A stretch of DNA of 64,000 nucleotides from contig NC_135029.1 in the NCBI RefSeq assembly GCF_051020955.1, positions 5,412,001 to 5,476,000 on the forward strand, written 5' to 3'. The position numbers and the translations under genes are program-made. How positions within the stretch are numbered: the stretch's first letter is position 1; each line of letters begins with the position of its first letter. This document shows positions 35,629 to 46,402 of this stretch, piece by piece. The DNA comes from Megalopta genalis. Lineage: Eukaryota; Arthropoda; Insecta; Hymenoptera; Halictidae. The notes under the pieces are model-generated. The model was not told the DNA's origin. It saw only the letters and a list, made by a program, of their open reading frames with translations, and searched no databases.

Positions 35629-38470
35629 TACTAGTAAGGTTGGAAGTATACTTCTTAATAAAGTTACTTAAAATATCTAAAGAACTGAAAAATAAGTTGA
35701 GAATTTCGTATGAAAGAGTTATTTTCAACACTGACAACTGGAGGGTCGATTTTGTGCATTTATGGAGCCAAAATGAGTTCAAATATAAAATTGTGAAGAC
35801 GTAAGAAGGGTTTGATGAAAGTTTGCAACAAATTCACAAGGTTATTGAAAGAGAATGAGTAAAGTTGTTATGGATGAAACACGAACATTAAAAAGGTTTC
35901 TATTGGTTAAAGTATTAATAGTCCGTAAAAACAATAATAACCAAAAAATAATATAATAAAATAATAACTAAATAATCAAACTTCAGCATCTGTTGAATAT
36001 TTCACTAACACGACGTAGACAGCAGTTCATAAAAATTTACACCTTCATTCACAAGCTGAGAGGAATTAAAATGAAATCAGATTTATATTCTTTCACCTAC
36101 TCTTTCATTGAACTAAAAATGCAATCAGATTATATCGAAGTCTGTGTTTCGTACTTTCATCACTATTTAATCTAATTGCGTAAAATTGCTCAAATTTATC
36201 GTTACTAGATTGCAGATTCTATGCCAAAGTAATGAAAAAAAGTAACAATAAAATAAGTAATATAAAACTACTTTTATATTATCATTGTATGCTATAACAT
36301 TAAGATTTTCAAACATCACGAAATAAAATATAGGAAAGCAAAATTTTAAAAAAATCATGCAACACTTCTATCCTTCCATGTAATATCATTTTTTTGAGGT
36401 TAGATGGTACATGGTACACAAATGAAATGCACAAATGGTTACAAATTACATACTATTTTTGTACTGTGCTAATTCGTTAATTAACAAAACTAAAGTTATT
36501 AGATAATCCATAATAATTTGCACATTTCTTCAGTGATACAAGACTTTAGAGATATTTTTGTTGAAATTTATATAAATCCTTAACGTAGATGCAACCGGTA
36601 TATCTACGCTAAACAAGCAAATTTTGATTTCGTACATTCTATCTTTTACTTAGCAAGATAAATTCCTGCGTACCCAAATGCTCTCGAAATATGGTACAAA
36701 ATAAGACTTCGCATAAATATCAGCAGTCTCTACTCATCAGATATACCGTCTACGAAGACGCAAGCATCGTTACCTTGAGAAAGTTCCGAAAATGCTCACC
36801 AACACCTTCACTATTAGGAATCCACTCGCACATCCGAAACGAGTGGTTTTGAATTCGAAAAGTGGCCGAGCAGCCAAGTATCTTAGAAATTCAAATTCAA
36901 TATATTTCCTGGCAATAATTCCGGAATACATTTCTCCGTTGTACTCGAAAACCCGTGTGCCCGCATATGCAACGCGCGGCGCACAACACACTTGAAAACC
37001 CCTCTTCGGCGCGTGATGCCTTTGAAAAGCGACCCTTTTTAAGCGCTTCAAGTATGTTCCGCCCCGCACGTTGCGCATGTTGAATGGGCTTCAAATGTTG
37101 TAGCACACGAGTTCCATCGTACGGTTAATCGCAATCGAAGACTTTAAACGCGGTGCTACACATAGTTTTAAGCTGGACCCTGCCGCGGTGCAGTCTCAGA
37201 AATTCCATGGAAGTTCTTCGACCGATTTCACTGTATTTGTTAGAAATAAAACTTGAATGAAACTGTGATACATACTTTCACCTTCGGGACACGAATTCGT
37301 AGTAGAGAGTTTATTTCTTATATTCGGAATATATCAAATATATTCCTATAGAATATTCTGTATTAAAAGGTTTTGCTGTGAATGTAGCGATGTGAACATT
37401 TTCGAAATTTGTTTGGGATTATTTGCTCTTTCCGATGCACGGATCTGTCATGCGCTTCAATTGCATCTGCTGCAGGTTTGGGAAATATTGTTGTGTCAGT
37501 TTCGAATTATATAAATAAAACATGAATATGATATGCAAATAAATCTCGAAGTACCTGTACACAGTGTCAAAATAATATCTGTCACAGTAAATGTCGTGGT
37601 GTGGATTTATAATTTTGTAGAATTTATTCGTCTGTCTACAGTGCAACACATCCTAGATTATAATTACTATCATTTCTAACGATTACGGAAGATATTGCTG
37701 TATGATTTGTCATTGTAAATTAAAAATGCTGTTTCAGTGTAGATACTTTCTATAAAGAAATTGTATCACAAAGTTATAAGACAGAAATTCTGGTGTTTTT
37801 TATGTGTAACAAATCTAGATCAATGAAAATGACACTGCATTTGGAACAGGACCTAAACTATCTTCAATGTGAAGAACGAACATTGAACAAGTTATGTTAG
37901 ATTTTATGTTTCAATCTCTAACGTACCAATGCGTGAAATCTTTGAGGGAAGATGGTAGAGAAATATCAGCTATTGTGTCTGACCATAAGTTACTGTTTCT
38001 ACTTGCAGTATTTATTTAATTGCTCCCACGTGTCAAATCATATTTTCAGAATCGATATAATTATCGCGGAAACAAAGTTTCGTATAAAAAATTATTAATG
38101 ATAAATAGAATAATAAAAAATTAATGTAACATTATTTGTGAAGTTAAAATGAAGCAACATTTCACATTTTATTGATTAAAATTGGGAAGAAGATGTTAGA
38201 TTAATGAAGACTGTTCAGGATGCACATGATTCATTGTAAATAGCACCAAAAATAAACAGATGTATGCATCATGAAACATTACCATAGAATCTTAATTCCT
38301 TTGGCTGAAAAACGTATATGAACGTTTCAGTGTATAGAGTAAAAACCTGAACAATTCATTCCAAATTTGATATGAATTAATTATTTGATATTGATTTTGA
38401 ATTGTTTGAATTCAATACTTTTATAAAATATATAATCTTTATAAAATATAAATATCAAAGTATATATTCT
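35629..38470. other. AT-rich spacer
   Basis: No gene supported. Words near 37965-38090 (TTATCGCGGAAACAAAGTTTC and neighbouring CTATTGTGTCTGACCATAAG) recur in diverged form near 42950-43055 and partly near 49340-49365, so an old dispersed repeat is likely. Confidence 0.45.
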
Positions 38471-38873
38471 GCCATGTTGTGGTAGAGTTGATGAGTACTA
38501 GACTTGGAGGTCTCTGAATTCATTTAAAAAAGAACATTTTTGATTGTTCTATCCTGCAACAATTGTTAACATTCGCACGTCTTGCACAATTGCTTCATGT
38601 ATCGTTATGCTAAATAGCAGTTCAAAAAGTACATTTTGTACTTTTGTTAGACACTTTGTCAACAGTACAATAAATATTTCTGACATCTTTCCCTGACGTT
38701 GTTAGATACAGTGTGATATGTTATAATGGATATGTTATATTGCTTCTGATACTTCGATTATTATTATTGAAATACACACATTTCAGAGTAATGTTATAAT
38801 TTAATGGAATGACTTCGACAAGACAAACTTTACTTTACTTTCATACACCATATTTTGAGAAACGTGAACAAGG
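38471..38873. repeat. Dispersed repeat R, copy 2 (MITE-free)
   Basis: Diverged homologue of 30154-30691 that lacks the 165-bp MITE. At the corresponding point it has a single GTTATAAT at 38793-38800. Homology begins and ends at about the same landmarks as in copy 1. It has no open frame of note. Confidence 0.75.
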
Positions 38874-40461
38874 ATTCCGTTAATAACGGAACTAACTGGT
38901 TAATATCTCAATCTATGATATCGATTTATACAATCTTTGAAGGAGGATCGTCTCGTTTCGAAATGTACATACGACAATTTTCATCAAAAGTTTCGGTAGC
39001 TCGCAAGCTCTCGCAAGCAGGGAGTCACAAAAGATAATCGAATGGTCAATAATAAATTTGCACATATAGCGCACCAAATCTATCTCATCAACAACGAGTA
39101 AATCTCGCCCAACAACAACTCGCATTCGTTCAAACGACGATGCATCGTGTGCACATATTTCGGCGGTACTTGGATGCATCCCCGCAGTGCACCGCGATCT
39201 GCGCCGGGTTAAGGGCTGAATTCCGGCGGCAACTGCTACCAGAAAGACAGCTTTCGAACGTTCACGAAAATTCGAAAAATACGTGTACGTGTGTTTGGAA
39301 GATGAGCTGGCTTACGCCCTGATCGCGCCGGTATCCGCAACACTCGGAAAGGATCCGATTCGTAGCAATGCGCTTTGCGGCTACGACGCCAATGCGTCGA
39401 GGCGTGGCGAGGTTAGTTTAGTTGGAAACATGCCTGGGCGAGCATAGCAAACACGCGCAACTGACACTGGAGGGCCGGCCTCATGGCGGAGGCGTATACC
39501 ACATGCACACGCACGCACACAGACGTATACACAGACGTGTATGTGTGTATACATATATATGGGTATAGATATGTATATAGATGTATAGATAGATGCAGGT
39601 CCGTGTGTGCGTCCATCTCCGGCGATGTACACGGACGCGCGTATATCGCCTAGGTCCCTGTCCGTGTGCCGAGGTTCACGTATACTCGCCGGAGGAACAG
39701 CGAAGAGGGGTCGAATAACTCGGTCGTCGGAGACGACGTGGACAAACAGACGTGCCGACGTCCACGGGGACATGGAAAACACGACGGCGTCGGCGTCGGC
39801 GTAGGCGGCGCCGTGAAACGAGAAATCCGCGTTTACCCTCCGGCCAGGTTTTCGATTGTCCGGTCTACAGCCTTCGCTCGTATCACGATGAAAATCGATC
39901 TGCTGGGACGCAAGCTATCGGAGGCAGCGCAGACTTCCCGTCATGAAAATACGACAGGCTTTTCCTCATCCAGCCAGCGCGGATACATTCGATACCCTCG
40001 ATCTCCCGCATATGCGAGCTGCACGCTCGCAACCCGCGCGCGCGTATCCTCGACACGCATAGCGGTATCGAATTGGAAACGATCGCCGGCGCATTCCTGA
40101 ATGAAAGGAGAGACTTGCACGCTCGCCCTGAAACGGCTTTGCTGCTCGGACTCGTTTGACAGAGAACGCGCGGGCTTCCGAGCACGAATGGATCAGGCTG
40201 ATTTAACTTTCGCGATGATATGATTGCTATGTTGTAGCCCGAGCTTCCGAAAAATCACTGGCCATGAATTCATCCTCTGTAGAATTGAATTGCTCGCGCA
40301 ATCGGCTGGGATCCATAGTTTCTCGATCTTTTTTCGTCCGCTTGAAACTTCGTTACGCCATTTTCTTCATGCTTAGAACGGTTAGTTTCGATCATAATCA
40401 TTTCTTGGAAGACAGAGAAAATTTATGTTTATCGCGCGAGTACGTTCACTCGAATGCTCGA
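38874..40461. other. GC-rich patch with simple repeats
   Basis: Holds a CA/TA/GATA-type simple-sequence block (about 39500-39598) and GGCGTC hexamers near 39784-39806. Open frames overlap on both strands (39381-39782 - and 39666-40100 +) and are low in complexity. No protein recognised. Confidence 0.45.
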
Positions 40462-40672
40462 TACTAAACCTACCGAGAACCGAAGGTGACTAACGCGTGT
40501 TGTCTCGTGACTATGGGGAGACTGAATGTACTCAGACTTTTCACTATTTTTAGCAGATTTTATGTGCATGCGTTGATTCAATCATTTCCTCTGAAAGAGT
40601 CTTTATCATTTTAACAACGTTGAGATAAAAACTGTGGAAACGACCATTTTGGCCGATTCTGTAGGTTTAGTG
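40462..40672 (+). mobile_element. TTAA-MITE (CACTAAACCTACC family), intact-length copy
   Basis: A 211-bp element. The left end is TACTAAACCTACCGAGA after a degenerate target (TCGA). The right end on the opposite strand is CACTAAACCTACAGAAT next to TTAA at 40673-40676. It aligns over its whole length with the mariner-split copy at 34694-35467. TTAA preference suggests a piggyBac-type mobiliser, but the ends do not start with CCC, so the superfamily is less certain than for the 4.1 kb element. Confidence 0.68.
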
Positions 40673-41006
40673 TTAAATACTGAGCTATAAGAACAGGATA
40701 ATATTCACACTTAACTACAAGAAATCTTCATCGCGAGTCAGACTTGTCAACACGTGGCAAGGGATTAATACATAAGCGTGACGCAATTATTTGTTATTAA
40801 CGTTAGAACTATCAAGCCTTAAATTATATTGTTTTTCTAACAATAACAAGATAAGATTCATTGAAACTTGAAGTATAATATATGCTCGAATAAATAAGTT
40901 TATATACAAATTTCTCCTAGAAATATTTTCATAATTCTATGAGAAATTGTAAAAGGAAAGATCAGAATTCAGTCGTTCTGGTGTAGAGAATGAGTATTTA
41001 CATTAA

Positions 41007-41288
41007 CCCGAGAAAGATAACCTACGTCGCAGAGGCGCCTGCGAAGACTGTTGATTTTTGTTAATTTTTCATAGAGGTCTAGTGATTTAAGTTTAAAATT
41101 ACTGAAAATATAAAAAAATATAATATAAATGCATTTTATTTTGACAATAATGCCAAACCTTTAAAATGACTAGATTAACTTAAATAAATATCCATTGTTA
41201 GTATAAAATTGACGCCTTAGAAAAGCATGCGCCTCTGAAGCGTATGGTTATCTTTTACGTACGTTGTCATATGGTTATCTTTCTAGGG
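41007..41288 (+). mobile_element. piggyBac MITE, copy 2
   Basis: 282 bp between TTAA at 41003-41006 and 41289-41292, with the same ends and same length as the copy at 4087-4368. By eye only three substitutions separate them (near offsets 17, 40 and 100). Both targets are perfect TTAA. Such identity in non-coding DNA implies recent transposition from one source. Confidence 0.92.
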
Positions 41289-41292
41289 TTAA

Positions 41293-42434
41293 TGTGCTCA
41301 GTATATCGGATCAAGCCTACAACAGAAGATTGAAGAAACATCCAAGCTTTATGCCCGCATCTTCACTTCTCAATTTTTGTTTCATTAAATGAATTATTTT
41401 CCTTTCGACATTTTCTAGTTTGCTGGATTGGCAGTCGAAGCGTTGAACAAGGTAAAGAATCGTTGTCGAGAAAATTTGCAAGTGAAATCATTCCTGCAAT
41501 TGTTAAATTCTTAGAAGTTAAACGCAGATGTTAGGAATTACAACGACTAAATTACAACGACGAAAATGTTTCTGTGAACTTCTGTTTCACTACCTTGTTA
41601 TTTCACCTTTGACTCTGCGTGTGTCATCCGCATTGAATCCCAAAGAAGCCATTTTCCGCAGTTAATCAAAATAATGACTGTAATGTTCGCAGTAAAGCGT
41701 CCTACAAACATACATAATTAATAAAGTGGCATAGAAGATTTGAATAACAAGTCACGCACCGATAGTGCGACACTCGCAATAATAACGAAGTTGAAATAAT
41801 TTTCATAAAATTCTTACTTGTATATGTAGATGAATATATTTGTCGCATTGCCTCGTTCCGATCGCAAAACTTTTATCAATATATTTATTTTCTATTGATA
41901 TTTTGTGTATATCGCAACAAAGGAAACGATTCTTTCAGATATGTCGGATGAAGGGACAATACAGATTTTATTCGAGCGACGACAGATTTCCTTGTAAAGA
42001 CGATGGATTTTAATATTGCCAGCGTCGCCAAATGTCTGTCTCTCGGGCATGGAATTCCGAGTATTTATTTTGAAAGCGTCACGTAATTTCCGCGACTTCC
42101 AGTTCATTTTCAAGAGCTGTTCCCAATTTCCTCGAATTTCTCAGAATCGGATCACGTTCTGAACAATAAGTTCGTGTTACGACGGATTTCATTCATTCTC
42201 CTCAGTCCTTTAACTCTATCCGTCGCTTTCCACGACGTCGTAAATAATTTACTCGCGCCAGGGTGTAGGATTACAGATTCCCGTCGATCGTAAACCGTTA
42301 GGCCCGTTTCGCATGAACTTGCGCAAGCTGAGCTTATGCGAGTCACCGTGGTTATCCGAGCGATTCCAGCGTCGCCGGTGCTTCGTTTTCTGTATCCTAT
42401 TTGTTTTGTTTCATGCATTTCACATTCTTAAATC
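41293..42434. other. Spacer, no gene seen
   Basis: AT-rich to mixed composition. Frames at 41892-42113 and 42152-42418 (-) show no recognisable domain. Confidence 0.45.
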
Positions 42435-42614
42435 TAACCCGTGGATTTTTTGTGCATTTATAACAAAATTGAGTAAACGAAGCTATTATTGTACAATTTG
42501 TCTATATTATTTGAAACTTGATAAAATTATTCAAGGCAAATATATATATACGTAGTTCTAGTTTCTTGCAGACGGTGCACAAAATTTTCATTTTGCAGGA
42601 AAATCCGCAGTCTA
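42435..42614 (-). mobile_element. hAT-like MITE, copy 3
   Basis: 180 bp. The left end is TAACCCGTGGATTTTTTGTG followed by CATTTATAAC; the right end is GCAGGAAAATCCGCAGTCTA. Flanking octamers CTTAAATC (42427-42434) and CTTGTATC (42615-42622) match at six of eight, a decayed target duplication. It is inverted relative to the 62.9 kb copy. Confidence 0.68.
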
Positions 42615-44227
42615 CTTGTATCAACGTATAGTCGTCGCGATACGAAAGTGCTGAGAATCATAGAAATAGTGAGGAAGAAAAGTTTCTTTTATGGTTGTTA
42701 ATTTATTTCTTAAAATGAGTATATATTAGTAATTATAGTAAATCATTTCCATATCGCTATGTCGCTTATAAAATTTAAACAAATTGGTACACTATGAATG
42801 AATGATAATTAAATCTGTTTAGTAATTAATTGTAAGTATTGACATAAGAGGATAATTGGCAAAATTGGGAAACAGTGACTATTACAGAGAGAAATAAGTT
42901 GATTGGATGGAATATAAAATTGTTTCGTATTACTGAACACAGAATTACTGGCTATGTTATCTGACTATAATTTACTAACTTTACTTTCTGCAATTTTTGA
43001 ACTACATGTATTCAATATTTTCTTGGAAACGGAGCTTCGTATAAATAATTAGTATCAGTAAACAATATCATATCACATTGCCATATATGACGTGTTAATA
43101 TGATATTATTCGCAATGACAAATGTCGCGAAGAAAAATGTGACACTTTAATTACCAAAGTTAAGAAAAAAAGGATGAATTAACCAAAACGTTGTTTATGC
43201 TTTCTTACTATATTGCACAATTCTATTCGAGTAATATTATAAATATTAACTTATGTATGTCACGGATAAAATTATTGTCGCTGTTTGAAAAATTTTCGAT
43301 TCGAAAAGAAAATATTTGAGAACTTCCGGTAAATAAAGTGTTGAAACTATTTGAAAGCGATTGCTCATTGAAAAATGCAGTAAATGCATACAATGGTTTC
43401 CAACCATAGGAAATTTGTGAAAAATTTGTGGGGATAAGGACACGACATTTATCAGAATTTCGATATGCACGTGCTCACATAAAAGGCATTAAATTTTTAT
43501 ACCCGATGAGCTGAGGACGGTTAGCAGGAAAGCGTGGGGCACCGTCTGCGCGTGAGGTGTACCAAATCACGTGTGCTCATGTGAATTTCAATGATATTTC
43601 TCCCTTATGGCTTAACTCGGCTCACATGGGCCGGCTCGTGCCAACTCGCGTGAAAAGCTTTTTAACACTTTCGCTGCCACCGGCGCATACGTTACTATCC
43701 GTCAGTTGTTTCAATAATGCCACTGACATAACTGTTGCATTTTTGCTTATGCCGGGAAATCGATGCTGTTTCGCTTGCACGCTCAAAATGGGAACACTGC
43801 ATCGCGATGATAAAGTAAATGATCCCTTCACAATTTCCAAATGATCGACGTTCTTGGCGCTTTCAGATTCTTATCTTCTTCTTTTGGAACATAAATTGAA
43901 CTTTTGAAACTGATTTATTGGAATCGGTATTTTTCTAATAGAACTAATTTTGCTGATGACGAAGATTTGTAACCTCGACTAGCTTAATGTCTCGTGTCTT
44001 CTGTGGAAAGTAGAACATCTTCTTCACCGATACATTATTATTTTTTATTGTTATATTATTTATTATTTTTGCAAGATATATTTCGTAGTATTTTCATTGC
44101 GATGTAAAATACGTGAATTGTATATATTTATAGTAAACCTGAGTAGTAAAACCGTATCTAAGAGAAGCTCGATAATTGTCTATCGAACAATAATGTCAAA
44201 ACGACTTGTTACATTACATTAATCTAT
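42615..44227. other. AT-rich spacer with a GC-richer segment at 43500-43850
   Basis: The string TTAACACTTTCGCTGCCACC at 43662-43681 looks like a terminus of a TTAA element of the type common in Hymenoptera, but no matching opposite end was found. Both strands are open at 43557-43844, so no gene is claimed. Confidence 0.4.
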
Positions 44228-44417
44228 TAATAACAGATTTTTTAAGAATTGAGACATAAAGTATTGAAATATTGGAAAAATTAAAAGAATTGAAAAGTAA
44301 CAATGTATTATTTCCAACTCACTGAAATTATTGAAAGAAGAAAGAATTTTCTATTTAGTTTCTCTTTCTTGCGATACATGCAGATAATTTTTATCTTGCA
44401 TAAAAATCTGCGGTCTA
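44228..44417 (-). mobile_element. hAT-like MITE, copy 4 (left end degraded)
   Basis: The right end is well preserved: TTGCATAAAAATCTGCGGTCTA ends at 44417. The left end (TAATAACAGATTTTTTAAG, then GAGACATAAA) is a weak match to the family's other end and fixes the start only roughly. The length of about 190 bp fits. No target duplication seen. Confidence 0.45.
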
Positions 44418-45539
44418 CTGATTACAGTTACGCATAAAATAGAGTACAATTATATTTAAACAATGCTATAAATATCGTCGTGTTAAGAATATGCTCATAT
44501 CGTAGCCGCATAGGACAATTCATCTTCGTAAAAAATAATTTGCAAAAATCGTCATTGATAATCTCCATCTGTGAACGGAATGAACGAGAATATGTATCAG
44601 AAATATATTTTAAAAACATCGAGTAATTTTTGTTCGGAAAAGACCGTTGACTCTCGCGAAAAATCTATAGAGAGGAGCTCTAGAAATGGGCGAATATATA
44701 TATATATATATATAGCGGCCACGATTTTATGATCGATCATGGTTGTTATTATCGCCGCGCAACGGCGTCTCCGTCGTATGGACCGTGGAGTGCTGGGTTA
44801 CCAATGACCGGGACGGAGCGATAAACGACAAACAAGGGCCGTTTATGTCGATCTTTTCGAACGATTTCATGCGTTACGTGTCCCGCCGCCGCTAGGTGGA
44901 TCTTACTTTTATGTCGTGCAATACGCTCACGCTTCACGGCAATGCCACGTATCAGGAGAGTCTCGACGCTCCTTTGTATGCCGTGATCTCTCCTCTCCTC
45001 CTCTCTTCTTCTCCTCCTCCCTTTTCCTCCTCACCACCTCCCCTTCCTTTCCGATCTCTTCCGGCGCCCATCTCTGCTATTCTCGTGTGGCCGTTACACG
45101 CTGTAAACGTGCGTTTATACAGGTCTCAAACTGTCGAACAGTATGTCGCTTGATTGCGCGTGCATCCATTTTGCAGGCGAGGCCGTAAAACGTTTATGCG
45201 ACGGATCGAAGTTCCGAGCGTGTTCGCTAATTTCTTAGCATTCGTCTTGCTTTGCGCTTCGAACGAAGCAATTCGGCCTTAAACGCGACGCGTTGTTGCT
45301 GCATAAGTGAAAGCGTCGATTACTTTTTTTGGTATAAGCGAGACAGCAACCGCTGGGAATACTGAAATTTGATTCACGTCCTTTGATCCATGTTGTTGAT
45401 TGTTGCTTGTAAAACATTATGAAACCGTTTCAATACGAAATGCAAAACATGTTTTCTTTCACAGTGTTTCCATTTCGTATGGTTTATCGCAACTCATGCA
45501 TATGAGATTGAACTCATTGGCACGCGCAATGCTTGTACT
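44418..45539. other. Mixed DNA, no gene seen
   Basis: A TA dinucleotide run lies at 44694-44714. The following GC-richer part contains a CT/CTC-rich stretch near 44985-45060 whose frames are Ser/Pro/Leu-rich and open in two frames. No protein recognised. Confidence 0.45.
44694..44714. repeat. (TA)n microsatellite
   Basis: Continuous AT/TA alternation of about 21 bases. Confidence 0.88.
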
Positions 45540-45860
45540 TGTGGCGTCGCATCCCTCTACCCGAGCGCGGCCGCTAGCAATAAAACAAGTACCGTTCCTA
45601 ATCCTCAAAATTCCCTAAAAAACACGCACCCCTAATAAAACAATTCTCCTCACATCTGGACACCTCGACCCGCACGGGACTTTCCCAACTTTCTCCTTTC
45701 CTACGAAAGTCCATCTATTCCTTTCTTCTCTTCCAGTATAAAAGAGACAAACGCGCAACTCAAAAAGCTCAGTCTGTCCTAAGTTGCTAGTCCTACGACA
45801 CCACGCTAGTCGCGCCCGCGCTCATCGATAACAATTCAATAAACTGCACTAATAGTAACC
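45540..45860 (+). mobile_element. Probable solo LTR
   Basis: A stretch unlike its neighbours in base use (C-rich on the plus strand). It starts TGTGGCGTCGCATCCC, carries a TATA box (TATAAAAG, 45737-45744), an initiator-like TCAGTC about 34 bases downstream (45769-45774), and AATAAA at 45838-45843. A TATA box, TCAGT start and a poly(A) signal within about 70 bases form the usual U3-R layout of arthropod Ty3/gypsy or BEL/Pao LTRs. The 3' limit abuts a TTAA element at 45861, which may have landed in or next to it: beyond that element the sequence resumes with ACA. No internal retrotransposon genes are nearby. A cellular promoter is the alternative. Confidence 0.5.
45737..45774 (+). promoter_or_regulatory. 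TATA box plus initiator
   Basis: TATAAAAG at 45737 and TCAGTC with its A at 45771 are spaced close to the canonical distance for RNA polymerase II core promoters in arthropods. Presumed to be the LTR promoter. Confidence 0.5.
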
Positions 45861-45864
45861 TTAA

Positions 45865-46398
45865 CCCTTAAATGCATATTGTTGCCAATTGTCTGCATTT
45901 CAGTTCCACTGAATTTTATTCAAAAACCTGAGTATGCGCGTTTCCGAACACACGTTGATAACAATAGACGATAGACCGTGTGTGAAATAAAAGACTTGAC
46001 ATTGCTTTTGGCGAGTAAGTTGTATGTTTTTTGACATTCGAATGCGGTGGGTGATAACTTCCAGGTTGCAAAGGATTTTCACGGACCGAGTGCATCGAAT
46101 GCAAGGTTGCTTCGTGTCGCAACAAAAATCGCAATTGCTTTGCTGCATTTCATTTATAAATAATGTGAAAATTCCTATACTAATAGATAATATAAATACG
46201 TGACCATTTGTTTACGTCTACAATAATTTTAATAATAAACGCATATCGTTGCCAAAAGTCTACATACAACTTTTTTTCAAAATAAATACTCAATATTATT
46301 ACCTAGATTCTTTTATTTATTTTTTACGTAACCTACGACTACATTCCTATAAAAAACGATTTTTTAAAATTCAAAACAAAAAATCATGCATTTAAGGG
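45865..46398 (-). mobile_element. TTAA element, 534 bp, possible piggyBac remnant
   Basis: Inverted ends CCCTTAAATGCAT lie beside TTAA at 45861-45864 and 46399-46402. The end match is perfect over 13 bases. Inside, a direct repeat of about 30 bp (GCATATTGTTGCCAATTGTC at 45874; GCATATCGTTGCCAAAAGTC at 46241) suggests duplication or nesting. The minus strand holds a Cys-rich reading frame (see separate entry). It abuts the putative LTR. Confidence 0.72.
45900..46148 (-). pseudogene. Possible Cys-rich tail of a piggyBac transposase, decayed
   Basis: From 46148 leftwards the frame gives CDFCCDTKQPCIRCTR, then ILCN: a C-x2-C, C-x2-C, C pattern. In the overlapping frame (46134-45916) the next part reads GSYHPPHS. 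PiggyBac transposases end in a Cys-rich zinc-binding domain that commonly closes near a Y-H pair, so one frameshift would unite the two. This is inference: the similarity is short and the catalytic core is absent. Its place inside a TTAA element with CCC ends is the main support. Confidence 0.35.
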
Positions 46399-46402
46399 TT
46401 AA

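Noticed and set aside
39381..40100. 133- and 144-codon frames on opposite strands
   Set aside because: Mutually overlapping, driven by CA/TA and GGCGTC repeats; no domain seen.
43662..43850. TTAACACTTTCGCTGCC terminus
   Set aside because: Looks like one end of a TTAA element but no inverted partner was found.
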